A stretch of DNA of 64,000 bases from CAYRVX01 sp964427875 (GCA_964427875.1 CAYRVX010000012.1:20354-84353); one strand, 5' to 3'; shown: positions 9,301-17,739, counted from the stretch's first letter. The notes: generated by a model from the sequence alone, not told the origin. A program made the numbers and translations.

Positions 9301-10027
9301 GACGTACTGCGACGCGGACCTGGAAGAGCGCGTCAAGCACTCCTATACCGTGCGGGCCGTCAACCGGCGCGGCGCCGAGAGCGGCGCTTCCAATGAGGTC
9401 CGGGCCGCGGCGCTGCCGGAGGTCAAGGAGCCGCTCCTCGTCGCATCGTTCGCCGACGGGACCGACGCGAAGCGCTACGGCGGCGGCGTCATTCGCGGGC
9501 GGCGGCACGGAAAGGCCCGCGTCGCCGAGGCCGCGCTGGACCTCCGCCAGGGCGGGCACGTGACCTACGAACACCGGCCGGAGCTCGACCTCGCCCGGCG
9601 GATCTCCGTCGAGTGCTGGGTGCACTTCACACGCGAGAGCCAGATGCCCGTCGTCCTCAGTTGCGGGCGCTGGAACCAGGCCGGGTGGTTCCTCCAAAGG
9701 ATCGGCTCCGGCTGGCGGTGGCACGTGGGGGGGATCGACTGCGACGGCGGCAGGCCCGCGCCGGGGAAGTGGACGCACCTGGTCGGCACGTTCGACGGGC
9801 AGACGGCCCGGCTGTTCCAGGACGGGCGCCGTGTGGCCGAACGGGCCGGCAGCGCGGTCCTGACGCCGTGGCCCGGGCGCCTGCACGTCGGTCAATACAG
9901 CGGCGGACCGGCTGCGCAGTACCAGGTCGCCGGATGGATCGCCGGCCTGAAGGTCTACGGCCGCCCGCTGCCGGCGAAGGACGCCGCGGCCGCAGCCCGG
10001 AGCAAACCGGCGCCGCCGAAGCCCTGA
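6374..10027 (+). CDS. Large HzsA-like multihaem protein with FN3-type and LamG domains
   Basis: This is a 1217-residue exported protein. ATG 6374 is preferred over the in-frame GTG at 6368 because GAGGAGAAG (6359-6367) is correctly spaced for it. A signal peptide is followed by the HzsA-type propeller region (about 40-470), which aligns in style with the 2893-5385 gene: both have YEG-x-x..., EADGSA and QSMR segments. Three CxxCH haem-c motifs follow: CVGCH near 499, CVKCH near 550 and CMECH near 688. After about 840 come two fibronectin-III-like beta domains and a C-terminal LamG/concanavalin-like domain (about 1020-1200: SVECWVHF, WTHLVGTFDG, RLFQDGRRV). The additions suggest a surface- or polysaccharide-bound redox protein. 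The substrate is unknown. It converges on the PQQ-type gene with a 15-base gap. Confidence 0.8.
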   Translation: MEHSRRPGLMLGCLGLAISGLLAQRPAAAQGQAMLQRLDAPLLFVKRHNYLGIHIYDTYYKWRPGGGIYVIENPSAPPAERRVRPIIDPTTPETLGGGIYSDPELSWDAKRLLFCHKPAAGGSTSIYEIGIDGKGLRRLTDPSGGCGGYKGRNSGHHDVGPAYLPDGRIVFTSTRPNGLVPCNNTGVDILHVMDPDGSGMHCISVNNVNEFDPAVLPDGRILHGRWEYVDKTALTQQSVWTIFPDGTNEVALFANNMVHPEAVLDARPVPGTAHLVAATLTPHNSPPRGCVAIIDPQAGKDSPGAIFNFDDRPRPTRDRGDSCEPWPLSKDLLLYSGRPKGHKRNAVMMVDRGGRRVVVHAEGDIDCHSPMLVKPRPRPPVLAAGSRPDERTGRLFVQDVYEGLTGVKRGEVKRLRVIEETSRTTGTHGAAMNQTFLMSGVLAWSAKNFLGVADVEADGSAYFEVPSGRAIYLQALDADGRLVQSMRTFIQAAPGVTRSCVGCHEYKYSAPSHTRPLAVRRPPRRLQDESWGSGYVDYPGMVQPIFDEHCVKCHGGRNGFAAGLDLSGGWTEHFSISYENLISRRENQLVAYLIAGIDSMNGTSFWSAQIFAPRGHGSGAAPLAKRLVSGHKGRIKALSRSQRDLILAWIDTNGLYHGTWDYVKNGCAIPSWKGTKNALVGEMQAAGCMECHGSGNRISRFESDWFNLREPQLSRILRAPLAEGAEGFGAGLCRDRKVDPRRQRVRILWRGYLHAATPNEKWQEKPAAAPKAEGEPVATFASTDDEHYRKMLGIIRRGREQALAAPRTDMPGAVLTAGAARRLIPVPLPEAPVPLEAAVDAEGIVHLSWERSARTIGLSAAVHRGGSADFTPSDETRTATTTMHRFTDAGASPGVQHYALILTSGGRRSAPIRASVTVPSPPPPAPPAGLEAAAAPGRVDLAWQAPAAGKLRYHVYRAKPPAGDFKRLTAEPILAATYCDADLEERVKHSYTVRAVNRRGAESGASNEVRAAALPEVKEPLLVASFADGTDAKRYGGGVIRGRRHGKARVAEAALDLRQGGHVTYEHRPELDLARRISVECWVHFTRESQMPVVLSCGRWNQAGWFLQRIGSGWRWHVGGIDCDGGRPAPGKWTHLVGTFDGQTARLFQDGRRVAERAGSAVLTPWPGRLHVGQYSGGPAAQYQVAGWIAGLKVYGRPLPAKDAAAAARSKPAPPKP

Positions 10028-10042
10028 TACCCCGGCGCCGCG

Positions 10043-13000
10043 CTATCTGCCCGCCAGGCAGATGACCTTTCCGTCCGCGGTCACCAGGTACAGCCGTCCG
10101 CCGGCTGCGGCGAGCCCGTCGAAGATCGGCAGCGTGTCGAGCTTGCGGGCTGCGAGCTTCCTGCCGTCGGCGGTCGAGACGGCCCAGAGCAGCGCGCCCT
10201 TGCGCCCCTTCATGGCGGCGGCCTGCTCGGCGAGCTTTGCCTGCACCTCGGGGTCCCTGAATTGCCTGTGCGCCTCGTCCTCATCCACGACGTCCGGCGG
10301 CCCGGCGATGAACAGCGTCCTATCGGCGAGCACCATCGCACGGGCCATGAGCGGGAGTTTCTGCGACCAGTGGAACTTGACGCGCGACCCGCCGCCGCGT
10401 GCGCTTCCGGCCCTGCCGGTGAACTTCATGGCCCCGCCGACCTTACCCTTGACGGCCTGGACATCCCCGAGCTTGCCGTGGTTCTTGTTGCCGGATTCAT
10501 CCGCGGCGCCGCCCTTGTCGAAGGAGCAGCACAGCACGAGCTTGGCGTCCCGGGCGGCCGTGTCGCCGGCCGTCGAGTAGTGTTTCTCTATCTCCCCGGC
10601 GGTCAACGTGCCGTGGTAGACCCTCACCTCGTCGATGAGGCCCGTGAAGGCAAAGGGGCTGTTGTAGTCGCCCACCGCCCCGGCGTCGTCGGCGCCGATC
10701 TCCATGGGCTGCTTCGGGTCTTCCGCGATGAGCCCGCCCGCCTCGCCGGAGGCGACCTGCTTGCCGTTGACGTAGATCAGCAGCTTCTTGTCCGCCGTCA
10801 GCGCGCCGACGAGGTGGATCCACTCGCCGGCGACCCTCTTCTTCGCGGTGACGGCGAAGACCTGCTCCTTGACGCGCACGGCGAACTGCGCCCGCCCGGC
10901 CTTCAGGACCAGTGCGTACCCGTGCGACGGGCCGCCCCGCGCGAGGATCACGCCGACGGCCTTCTTGGCCGGCCTGACCCAGGCCTCCACCGCCACGGGC
11001 TTGCCGGCGGGGTTGAGGCTCGCGGTGTTCTCGAAGCGGATCATGCTCCCGGCGGCGCCTCTCCTGGCGGCTGCCTTGGGCGCGAGGTCGTCGGCGCCCG
11101 GCGCCTCCCTGCTCGCGGCGAACAGGTGGTGCTCCAGCGGCGCGGTCCATCGGTAGTACTGCGGCTGGCGCCCGAAGGCGTACACGTTCGCATCGTCGAA
11201 CGTGAGGATCCGCCCGGAGGGCGCGAACTTGCCGGCCTGGTAGTAGCCCGCATGCCCCCCCGCGAAGCTGCGCCCGTAGACCCAGTACGTCCGGTGCCAC
11301 CAGGAGTCGTCCAGGAAGCCGCTGGGGCAGAACACGTGGGCCGTCTCGCCGCGCTGGACGGAGCCCTGCCTGGCCGGGTCGCCCGAATGCGGGCCCAGGT
11401 CCAGGCGCTTGCCCTTCCCGTCGAACACCTGCGACTTCATGTACACGAACCGCCCGTCGCCGGAGAGGATGTCCGGCAGCGCGACGGGCATGTTCAGGAC
11501 CGCGATGCGCTCCTGGATGCTCCTGCCGGTGTTCGGGTCGCGGTCGTCCATGACCGTCTCGGAGAGCAGCTCTCCGGTCCCGGGCTCCAGGCGCAGCAGC
11601 CGCAGCCCGCCGTCCAGGAACATCGATCGGCCCGCCACGCACCACAGCTCATCCTGGCGGACCAGCACGCTGCCGTGGACGGGCCAGACGCTCTCGACCT
11701 GCTCCCACGCCGTCATGCGCTCGTCCATCGGCGCCGCGCGGAAGCGCCAGATCAGCTCGCCGTCGGCCGCACGCAGGCAGTAGACCCACCCGTCGGCCGA
11801 CCCGAACAGGACGCGGCCCCGGTGGATCGTGGGCGGGGAGTCCACGCGCCCCCCGGCGGTGTAGCTCCACAGCCGCTTGCCCGAGGCGGCGTCGAGGGCG
11901 TGCACTGCGTGGGCGTCCACCTGCGCGACGAACACCTTGCCGCCGGCGATAACCGCGCTGCTGAGCCGCCCGCCGAGGTCGGCCTGCCAGGCTCGCTTGA
12001 GGTCCGCGGGCACGGCGGTCCTCGAGTGGCCGCTGCGCAGCGCGTCGTGACGGTATGTCGGCCAGTCCTCCGATTGCGGATTGCGGATTGCGGATTGCGG
12101 ATTCACCTTGCCGTAGGCCGGGCCGCGCTCGAGGCGGGCGGCCTGCGCAGCGTCCTTCGGGATGCGAGGCCCGGCGCCCTTGGGCGCCACGACGCTGAAG
12201 CCGTTCAGCTTTGCCTCGGGATAGCACGCGCAGGGATGCGGCGGGGCGTAGATCAGGCCGTTGCACGGCATGATGCCGTACAGACACGCGCCGCGCACCC
12301 AATGGTGGATGAGCCACTGCTTCCTGCGGACGTCGATGAACTCGATGCCCGTCCGCGATGTGAGCAGGTACTTGTCCGTCGCCTTGCCCCGGTGGCAGCG
12401 GTGATGGAACCAGTAGGTCTTCACGTCCGGCGCGAACTGCACCTTCACCTCGCCGGTGTGCAGGTCGCGGCCGGTGAACACGCCGTCGTAGCCGCCGCTC
12501 GTCGTCGAGCCGGTCCACACCAGGCCGCCCACGACGAACGTGTCCTCCGGGGACTGGTAGCCCGACGGCGGATGCTCGGCCGTCCACAGCGTCTTGCCGG
12601 TCCCGGCCGACAGCGCCGTCATCATGTCCCTGCCGCCGCGGTGGGGGATGAGCTTCTCGCCGCCGGCGTAGAGCACGACGTCCTGGTGGACGATCAGCGT
12701 CGGCGCGAAGTACGAGGGCATCGGCGCCCGCACGGGCAGCGGCGCCGAGGCCCACACCTCCTTGCCGCTGCCGCGGTCCAGGCGGACGACCTTCTCGCCG
12801 TCGTGGAAGTACACGCCCTCGGCGTCGGCGGAGAGCGTCAGCGGGCTCAGGCGGGTCTGCTTTCGCCAGAGGACCTCGCCCGTCTCGCTCGCGACGGCCA
12901 GGACGTGCCTGTCTCCCGGTCCCCAGTTGAAGCTCCGCCCTCTGCGCGGCGGCTTGGCGCCGCGCGGACGCGGCGTCGGCGGGGGGACCTCCGTGGGGCT

Positions 13001-13966
13001 CCGGTCGACCGAGAGGAACAGCACGCCCTCGGAGGCGATCACCTCTTCGGTGGCCTTGGTGTCCTTGTAGGTCCGCAGCGTCTTTCCCGTCGCGGCGTCG
13101 AAGGCCGTCAGCGGCGCGTCGAGCGCGAGCGTGGCGTACACCTCGTCGCCCACCGCGACCAGGCGGCGCGGGAGCTTGGCCGGGCCGCTCTTGAGACGCC
13201 ACACGTGCGTGTGCCACCTGCCCATGGGCCGCTTCCACAGGATCGTGCCGCTGAACGCGTCGCGCGCGATCAGGTGCCACCGCGGCGGCAGCAGGATCGA
13301 CGCCCGCGACCCCTCGTCGAGGACGTAGAACACGCGCCCGCCGGCCGCGACCACCGCGCTGACGGAGGACATGTGATCGTGGTGGCGCGACCACCTCGGG
13401 CTGCCGACCCACTGGTAGCGGCGCGGCGGGCCGACCACGGAGTCGTGCGCGACGGCGTTGCCGCCGGCGTCGTGCATGTAATGCGTCCACTCGTCGATCT
13501 CCCTCGGGCGAGGCTTGACCGCCTTGGCCCATTTCCCGTCCTTCCTGACGCAGGCCACGCCGTTCGGGCACAGCACCCGCATCAGCTCGGCCTCGCCCGC
13601 GCCGCCCGCGTCCTCGACGACCAGCAGGTTGACGAGGTTCGCGACGTAGGGAAGGCGCCTGCCGTCGAGCCGATCGACCGCCACCTTGCCGTAGAGGCCC
13701 AGCGACCGGATGTGCTCGCGGGCCCGCCGGACGTTCGCGGCGTCTCTGTCCAGGCCGTGAACGAGGTAGCTGTCGTTTGCGCGCAGCGCGGCGGTGAGGC
13801 GGCCGTCGCCGCAGCCGACGTGAACGACCAGGCCGCCCTTGACGCCCGTCGCGCCGAGGATCTCGCGCGCCTCCGCGCCGGCGGAGGCGCCGAGCACAAC
13901 CGGGAACAGGATGACGGACAGACAAGCGGGCACCACGAGGGCGATTCGTCGCGCTGGCTTCTGCAT
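10043..13966 (-). CDS. Exported methyltransferase-like / PQQ beta-propeller / LamG fusion
   Basis: This 1307-residue protein starts at the ATG at 13966 (ACGGAGAG upstream), followed by a signal peptide (MQKPARRIALVVPACLSVIL...). Residues about 35-170 resemble a Rossmann-type SAM methyltransferase, with motif I VVHVGCGDGRL and an acidic turn GLDRD. Residues about 190-960 carry many PQQ-type propeller repeats (DAFSGTILWKRPM, DAATGKTLRTY, DAASGKRLWSYTAGG, RAADGELIWRF). A LamG-like domain lies at about 975-1185 (EAWVRPAKKAVG, WIHLVGALTADKKLL), and one more PQQ-like repeat closes the protein (GALLWAVSTADGRKLA). A periplasmic SAM-dependent enzyme would be odd, so the N-terminal fold may have lost methyl transfer. 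A heptanucleotide repeat array lies inside it (12072-12103). A TATAAT at 14066-14061 could be its -10 box, but no good -35 is seen. Confidence 0.75.
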   Translation of the reverse strand: MQKPARRIALVVPACLSVILFPVVLGASAGAEAREILGATGVKGGLVVHVGCGDGRLTAALRANDSYLVHGLDRDAANVRRAREHIRSLGLYGKVAVDRLDGRRLPYVANLVNLLVVEDAGGAGEAELMRVLCPNGVACVRKDGKWAKAVKPRPREIDEWTHYMHDAGGNAVAHDSVVGPPRRYQWVGSPRWSRHHDHMSSVSAVVAAGGRVFYVLDEGSRASILLPPRWHLIARDAFSGTILWKRPMGRWHTHVWRLKSGPAKLPRRLVAVGDEVYATLALDAPLTAFDAATGKTLRTYKDTKATEEVIASEGVLFLSVDRSPTEVPPPTPRPRGAKPPRRGRSFNWGPGDRHVLAVASETGEVLWRKQTRLSPLTLSADAEGVYFHDGEKVVRLDRGSGKEVWASAPLPVRAPMPSYFAPTLIVHQDVVLYAGGEKLIPHRGGRDMMTALSAGTGKTLWTAEHPPSGYQSPEDTFVVGGLVWTGSTTSGGYDGVFTGRDLHTGEVKVQFAPDVKTYWFHHRCHRGKATDKYLLTSRTGIEFIDVRRKQWLIHHWVRGACLYGIMPCNGLIYAPPHPCACYPEAKLNGFSVVAPKGAGPRIPKDAAQAARLERGPAYGKVNPQSAIRNPQSEDWPTYRHDALRSGHSRTAVPADLKRAWQADLGGRLSSAVIAGGKVFVAQVDAHAVHALDAASGKRLWSYTAGGRVDSPPTIHRGRVLFGSADGWVYCLRAADGELIWRFRAAPMDERMTAWEQVESVWPVHGSVLVRQDELWCVAGRSMFLDGGLRLLRLEPGTGELLSETVMDDRDPNTGRSIQERIAVLNMPVALPDILSGDGRFVYMKSQVFDGKGKRLDLGPHSGDPARQGSVQRGETAHVFCPSGFLDDSWWHRTYWVYGRSFAGGHAGYYQAGKFAPSGRILTFDDANVYAFGRQPQYYRWTAPLEHHLFAASREAPGADDLAPKAAARRGAAGSMIRFENTASLNPAGKPVAVEAWVRPAKKAVGVILARGGPSHGYALVLKAGRAQFAVRVKEQVFAVTAKKRVAGEWIHLVGALTADKKLLIYVNGKQVASGEAGGLIAEDPKQPMEIGADDAGAVGDYNSPFAFTGLIDEVRVYHGTLTAGEIEKHYSTAGDTAARDAKLVLCCSFDKGGAADESGNKNHGKLGDVQAVKGKVGGAMKFTGRAGSARGGGSRVKFHWSQKLPLMARAMVLADRTLFIAGPPDVVDEDEAHRQFRDPEVQAKLAEQAAAMKGRKGALLWAVSTADGRKLAARKLDTLPIFDGLAAAGGRLYLVTADGKVICLAGR
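12072..12103. repeat. Heptanucleotide tandem repeat (GATTGCG) inside the PQQ-type gene
   Basis: Four exact head-to-tail copies of GATTGCG (12072-12099) are followed by a partial fifth. On the coding strand it reads NPQSAIRNPQS between two propeller segments. Because the unit is 7 bases, gain or loss of one copy would shift the reading frame. Confidence 0.9.
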
Positions 13967-14819
13967 GATGGCTCTCCGTTCGGCTTGGTTTCGGTCCTGC
14001 CGCCGGGCCGCCGCCGAATCCGCTTCGGGACGTCGCGAGGGCAAGGGCGGTCAGGGCGTGATTATACACAATACTCGCGGACTCCCCCCGTGTCAGCCCC
14101 GAGAAAACCTCGATCGGGCGCCGCGGCCGGCGCGCGCTATACGCTCTTCTTCATCTCGATGCGGACCTCCGCCGGCGGGGTTGCCGGCGTGGTCCACCAC
14201 GCGCCCGCAGGTCCGCGAGATGTGCCCCGGGGGGCGAGAATCTGGAGTTTTGTTCGGTGGCGAAAAAACTTTTTCATAATTTCCTGAAATAGTCGAACAA
14301 ATCGCCCCGTTTCGCGTCTATAATAGTAGCGAGAGGCACCGTTGGGGCGCGGCTCGCTCGGAGTGGGCAGGGCTCCGGGGAAAACGCAATATGTCTTTTT
14401 ACGAAACAAAGCCATTTTTTTCGATTTCTCTTATAAGTCATTGTATCTAAGTGGGTTATGGGCCTGGGTGCTGAGTTTTGCCTGCGCCGAGACCTCGCCG
14501 CCGGAGCGTCCCAGGCCAACAGGCGGCGACCGAGGCCGGCCGGGCGCAAGCACGCTTAAGACCCCTAAAGCCTTACTTGTACGGGTGCTTACCACGGCTG
14601 GGGCCGTGGTCCGTCCCACAGCCACAAGGCCGTCCCCCTGGCTGCGCAACGCGGGTGCCGAGCAGGATCAGCCATGTCTCCGGGGTTCGGGTCTCCAGCC
14701 CTTCGCGACCGGGGCATGGACTTGCCCGCGCGCCGCCGGTACGATGACGAACCGCATCGGGCGGTGATGTGGCCCGGTCGGCGGCAAGACGCCGGGCGGG
14801 GACGTGAACAGGAGGCGGC
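13967..14819. other. Long AT-rich intergenic region, no supported gene
   Basis: I find no gene in these 853 bases. The stretch 14240-14460 is clearly AT-rich against its surroundings, with an isolated TATAAT at 14319-14324 on the plus strand. A short frame around 14391-14440 (MSFYETKPFFSISLI...) resembles intergenic repeat-derived peptides I associate with Phycisphaerae. A perfect 8-bp hairpin, ACCACGGC-TGGG-GCCGTGGT, lies at 14591-14610. A minus-strand frame ending at 14137 (PPAEVRIEMKKSV) could be a gene remnant, but I cannot assign it. The last 20 bases hold the AGGAGG of the kinase gene. Confidence 0.5.
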
Positions 14820-16394
14820 ATGAGCGACAGAGTGATCCTGGTTCCCGTCGATGGCGCATCGAACATCAAGCTCGAGGCCCTGGACTTCGAGACGCTCACC
14901 ACCGTGCATTCCGCCGTCACGGAGAGCCCGACCGCCGAATGGCAGGGCATGGCCTACAACGCCACGGGCGAGGAGTTCGACTGGTTCGACGAGGCGATCC
15001 GCGCCTTGCCGGAGACGTGTCGGGCGGCCGTGGTCGTCGCACCGGTCGCTCGCGGCGCCTCCGGCGGCCTCGTGGGCGAGGACAACACGCTCATCGAGGC
15101 GCCCCGGCGGCGGCTGACGCTCTCCTACACCCAGCCCTATCCCGAAGCCGTGGACGAGGCCTTCCGCCGGCTGGCCGGCTCGAACGAGGCGTTCTTCCGC
15201 GAGACCGGTTCGATTCGCGATTTCCCGGGCTCCCTGACGCTGCTGAAGCGGTTCGTGTTCGAGGAAACGCACCGCCCCGAGCTCGTGGCGGCCGCGGCGG
15301 GCTTCGGGCACTACGGCGTGCTGATGGGCGGGCATTTCCACGGCGAGGATTACCTGGCCGCCATCCGCCAGGCCGGCAACGAGCACAGCTACTGGATGTG
15401 CCACACCGGCGCGCGGGACGTGCGCAGCCGGCCGGGCACGCCCAGCAGCGCCGCCAGGCAGGTGACGGCGTTCGGCAAGCTCGTGCCCGCCCAGCCGGCC
15501 GTGTGCTACGAGCCGCTCGGTACCATGCCCGCCGCCCAGGCCGAGGGGTTGGGGCTTTCCACCCGGCCGCTCGTTCTACCCGGCGGGCACGACACGTGTC
15601 TTTCGCACATCCCCATCCTCTCGACGTTCTACCAGGCGTTTGGCGAGATGGCCGGCAGAGCGGTCCTGCACGTGGAGGCGGGCACGTGGACGATGATCGC
15701 CCTGGTGGGCGGTTCGGTCGACCTTCCCCGGGACGGCTACGCTCGCGACATCCTGATTCAGGGAACGGTGGACGGCGGGCCGGTCGTCACCGCGCGGTAC
15801 GGCGGCGGGGCCGACTTCGCGCATCTCAAGAAGCTCGCCCGGTCGCGGGGCGCGGGCTTCGAGCCCCCCCCCGGCGTCGAGCGCCTGGGGCGCATGCTGA
15901 AGACGGCCGACTGCTTCGTGCTGCCCAACATCAACCCGGCCAACCGCCGGACCGGCCCGTTCCCGCTCGTCGACGGCCGCATCGTCAACGAGCAGGCGTT
16001 CTTCGCCGACGGCGCCGCCGCGTACCTCGCGAGCAACCTGCTGACGGCCCTCACCACGGCCTGCCAGGTCGAGGCCATCTGCCGGGATGCCGACGTGCCC
16101 GTCGTGCTGACCGCCGGCGGCTCGAAGGACCCGTGCTTCGCGGCGCTGCTGGCGACGCTCACCGGCCGGGCGGTGTACGCGATGTTCGACAGGGACGGCC
16201 AGGCCGTCACCGAGACGACCACACTCGGCGCGGCCATCGCCGGCAAGGCCGCCTGCCTCGGCATTCACCCTTACGAGGTGGACACGGCCGCCCTGGGCGT
16301 GCAGTACCGCCGGGTCGACCCGCTGGGCCCCGACCTGGCCGGACCCCTGGCCGCCTACCGCGCCAAGTGGATGCAGCACGTCAACGAGGGGTGA
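14820..16394 (+). CDS. FGGY-family carbohydrate kinase
   Basis: A 524-residue cytoplasmic sugar kinase with a strong AGGAGG about 4-9 bases before ATG 14820. The N-terminal domain opens with VILVPVDGASNIKLEA, in place of the usual DxGTTxxR-like phosphate loop. The second domain has LPGGHDTCLSHIP and VEAGTWTMIAL, where the family's HD and GTS/T segments normally lie, and TAGGSKDPCFAALLAT, the GGGxxN/S-like ATP-site segment. FGGY kinases phosphorylate pentoses, deoxyhexoses or glycerol. The fuculokinase/rhamnulokinase branch is my best guess, since a fucose-isomerase-like gene lies at the right edge of the window, but the substrate is not proven. A hairpin with a short T run follows the stop. 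Confidence 0.85.
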   Translation: MSDRVILVPVDGASNIKLEALDFETLTTVHSAVTESPTAEWQGMAYNATGEEFDWFDEAIRALPETCRAAVVVAPVARGASGGLVGEDNTLIEAPRRRLTLSYTQPYPEAVDEAFRRLAGSNEAFFRETGSIRDFPGSLTLLKRFVFEETHRPELVAAAAGFGHYGVLMGGHFHGEDYLAAIRQAGNEHSYWMCHTGARDVRSRPGTPSSAARQVTAFGKLVPAQPAVCYEPLGTMPAAQAEGLGLSTRPLVLPGGHDTCLSHIPILSTFYQAFGEMAGRAVLHVEAGTWTMIALVGGSVDLPRDGYARDILIQGTVDGGPVVTARYGGGADFAHLKKLARSRGAGFEPPPGVERLGRMLKTADCFVLPNINPANRRTGPFPLVDGRIVNEQAFFADGAAAYLASNLLTALTTACQVEAICRDADVPVVLTAGGSKDPCFAALLATLTGRAVYAMFDRDGQAVTETTTLGAAIAGKAACLGIHPYEVDTAALGVQYRRVDPLGPDLAGPLAAYRAKWMQHVNEG

Positions 16395-16423
16395 ATCCCT
16401 GTCCCCTTCTTGCCCTTTTGGAG

Positions 16424-16447
16424 ACATGGGCGACATCCCCATGTTTA
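16424..16447 (+). terminator. Terminator of the FGGY kinase gene
   Basis: ACATGGG (16424-16430) pairs with CCCATGT (16438-16444) around a 7-base loop and is followed directly by TTTACAG, 30 bases after the stop codon. It sits in the 107-base gap between the convergent kinase and nitrilase-type genes. Confidence 0.5.
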
Positions 16448-16501
16448 CAGATCCCATCCCGGCTCCTGCCGGCGATGACGGCACGGTCGATCGACCGAGC
16501 A

Positions 16502-17548
16502 TCAATCGTCTTTCGGCAAATGCTGGCGGCGCACGCGTCGTGACCGGTCGAGGTACTCGTCGAGCGTTTCGATCTCGAACTCTTCGATCATCTCCCGGAT
16601 TGACTTGTTCGGGTGGAGTGACGAAAGGAAATAGACCGCTTCCGGACTGGCCGTCTCCACTTTCACGTGCTCGCGGTACTTCCCCTTCAAACGGCGCACG
16701 CGAGCGGCGTTGTAGTCGATGTGGACGATACGGCTGTCGAGATTGATCCGCGCGAAGATGATTCGCCCGTAATGACTGGATTCAGCCAGCACGCGTCCGA
16801 GGGGGTCGACGATCACTCCGTTTTCATGGGGCACGGCGCTGGCGATAAAGCACTGGTTCCTGGAAGCGATCGACGGGACCATGGCCCCGCCGCGGAAGGC
16901 GGAGAGAAAGCAGAACAACTGCGCGCCCCGCTTCTTGTACTCCGCCAGCAGTTCCTCGAAGTTCAGGTCGAAGCAAATCAGGGCGCCGACCCGGCCGAAG
17001 TCGGTATCGAAGACCACTGCGCCGCGCCCGGGCAGCACGCCGCCCTCCATCTCGCCGATGGTGGGAAACATCTTGTCGTAGTATCCGACGAGCCGGCCCC
17101 GCCGGTCGATCAACACCGCGCTGTTGTATCGGCCTCGGCCTTTCTCGTCCTTGCGCCAGTAGCTGCCAATGATATACGTATGGTGCTGTTTCGCCTTGCG
17201 GGAAAGAAATGAGGTGATCGGGCCGGGCTCCGGCAGAGGTTCCGACTTGGCGTCTCTTTCTTCCCGACCGGCCGACGGCGGCGTGTTGTGCATACAGCCT
17301 TCGGTCAGCAGGATAATGTCGGGCTTGTCGAGGGCCGCCGTGTCGATCTGCCTTTCCATCTCCTTCATGCTCGCTCGGGCAGGATGGCAAATGCACGAGA
17401 CCCCGACCAGCCGTGAGTCTGTCTTCCCGGCCTTCCCCACCTGCGCCGGCCCGGCCGTTTCCGCGCCGCCGGTCGCCCAAGCCGCCGCAAGCACCGTAAG
17501 GGCGGCAACACCGACGAGGCAGCACTCTGTTGACGGTGGCATGGTCAT
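16502..17548 (-). CDS. Exported nitrilase-superfamily carbon-nitrogen hydrolase
   Basis: This 348-residue protein starts at ATG 17548, preceded by AAGGAG. The first 30 residues form a signal peptide (LVGVAALTVLAAAWA). The nitrilase catalytic triad is visible as Glu83 (IILLTEG), Lys159 (GYYDKMFP) and Cys192 (GALICFDLNFEE), with the expected spacing. The family hydrolyses nitriles, amides or carbamoyl groups, mostly in the cytoplasm. A secreted version suggests a periplasmic amidase. The C-terminal 45 residues (after about 300) are charged and helical, beyond the usual fold. The substrate is unknown. The gene is flanked by the convergent kinase gene and, 191 bases upstream, by alr on the same strand. 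Confidence 0.85.
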   Translation of the reverse strand: MTMPPSTECCLVGVAALTVLAAAWATGGAETAGPAQVGKAGKTDSRLVGVSCICHPARASMKEMERQIDTAALDKPDIILLTEGCMHNTPPSAGREERDAKSEPLPEPGPITSFLSRKAKQHHTYIIGSYWRKDEKGRGRYNSAVLIDRRGRLVGYYDKMFPTIGEMEGGVLPGRGAVVFDTDFGRVGALICFDLNFEELLAEYKKRGAQLFCFLSAFRGGAMVPSIASRNQCFIASAVPHENGVIVDPLGRVLAESSHYGRIIFARINLDSRIVHIDYNAARVRRLKGKYREHVKVETASPEAVYFLSSLHPNKSIREMIEEFEIETLDEYLDRSRRVRRQHLPKDD

Positions 17549-17739
17549 GATCCAACTCCTTCTGTCTCTCCCGCGCTCTCTGCGCAAGGAAATGGAACCG
17601 AGACCTCTGTTCAGACACGCGCCGGAGCAAGCCCTCGAAACGCTCAGTAGATTCTATCGACCGGTGTGCCCGGGGTGCGAGAGTGGTCCGTTTTGATGTA
17701 CGCGCCGCTCTGCGATTCCCTGCGGGCCCGGCGAGGGTC

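Noticed and set aside
2893..10027. Anammox hydrazine synthase
   Set aside because: Only alpha-like proteins are present, with no beta/gamma partners or other anammox genes, and HzsA-related proteins occur in non-anammox planctomycetes.
10262..14287. A 1341-codon open frame on the plus strand opposite the PQQ-type gene
   Set aside because: High GC leaves antisense frames open. Its product is low-complexity Arg/Ala/Gly/His with no domains, whereas the minus strand encodes clear propeller and LamG motifs.
14680..14705. A tRNA T-arm-like GGGTTCGGGTC
   Set aside because: The flanking bases do not form the T stem or acceptor stem, and no anticodon arm is found upstream.
14342..14767. A 141-codon plus-strand frame in the AT-rich spacer
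   Set aside because: No ribosome binding site, abrupt change in composition along the frame, and no recognisable domain.
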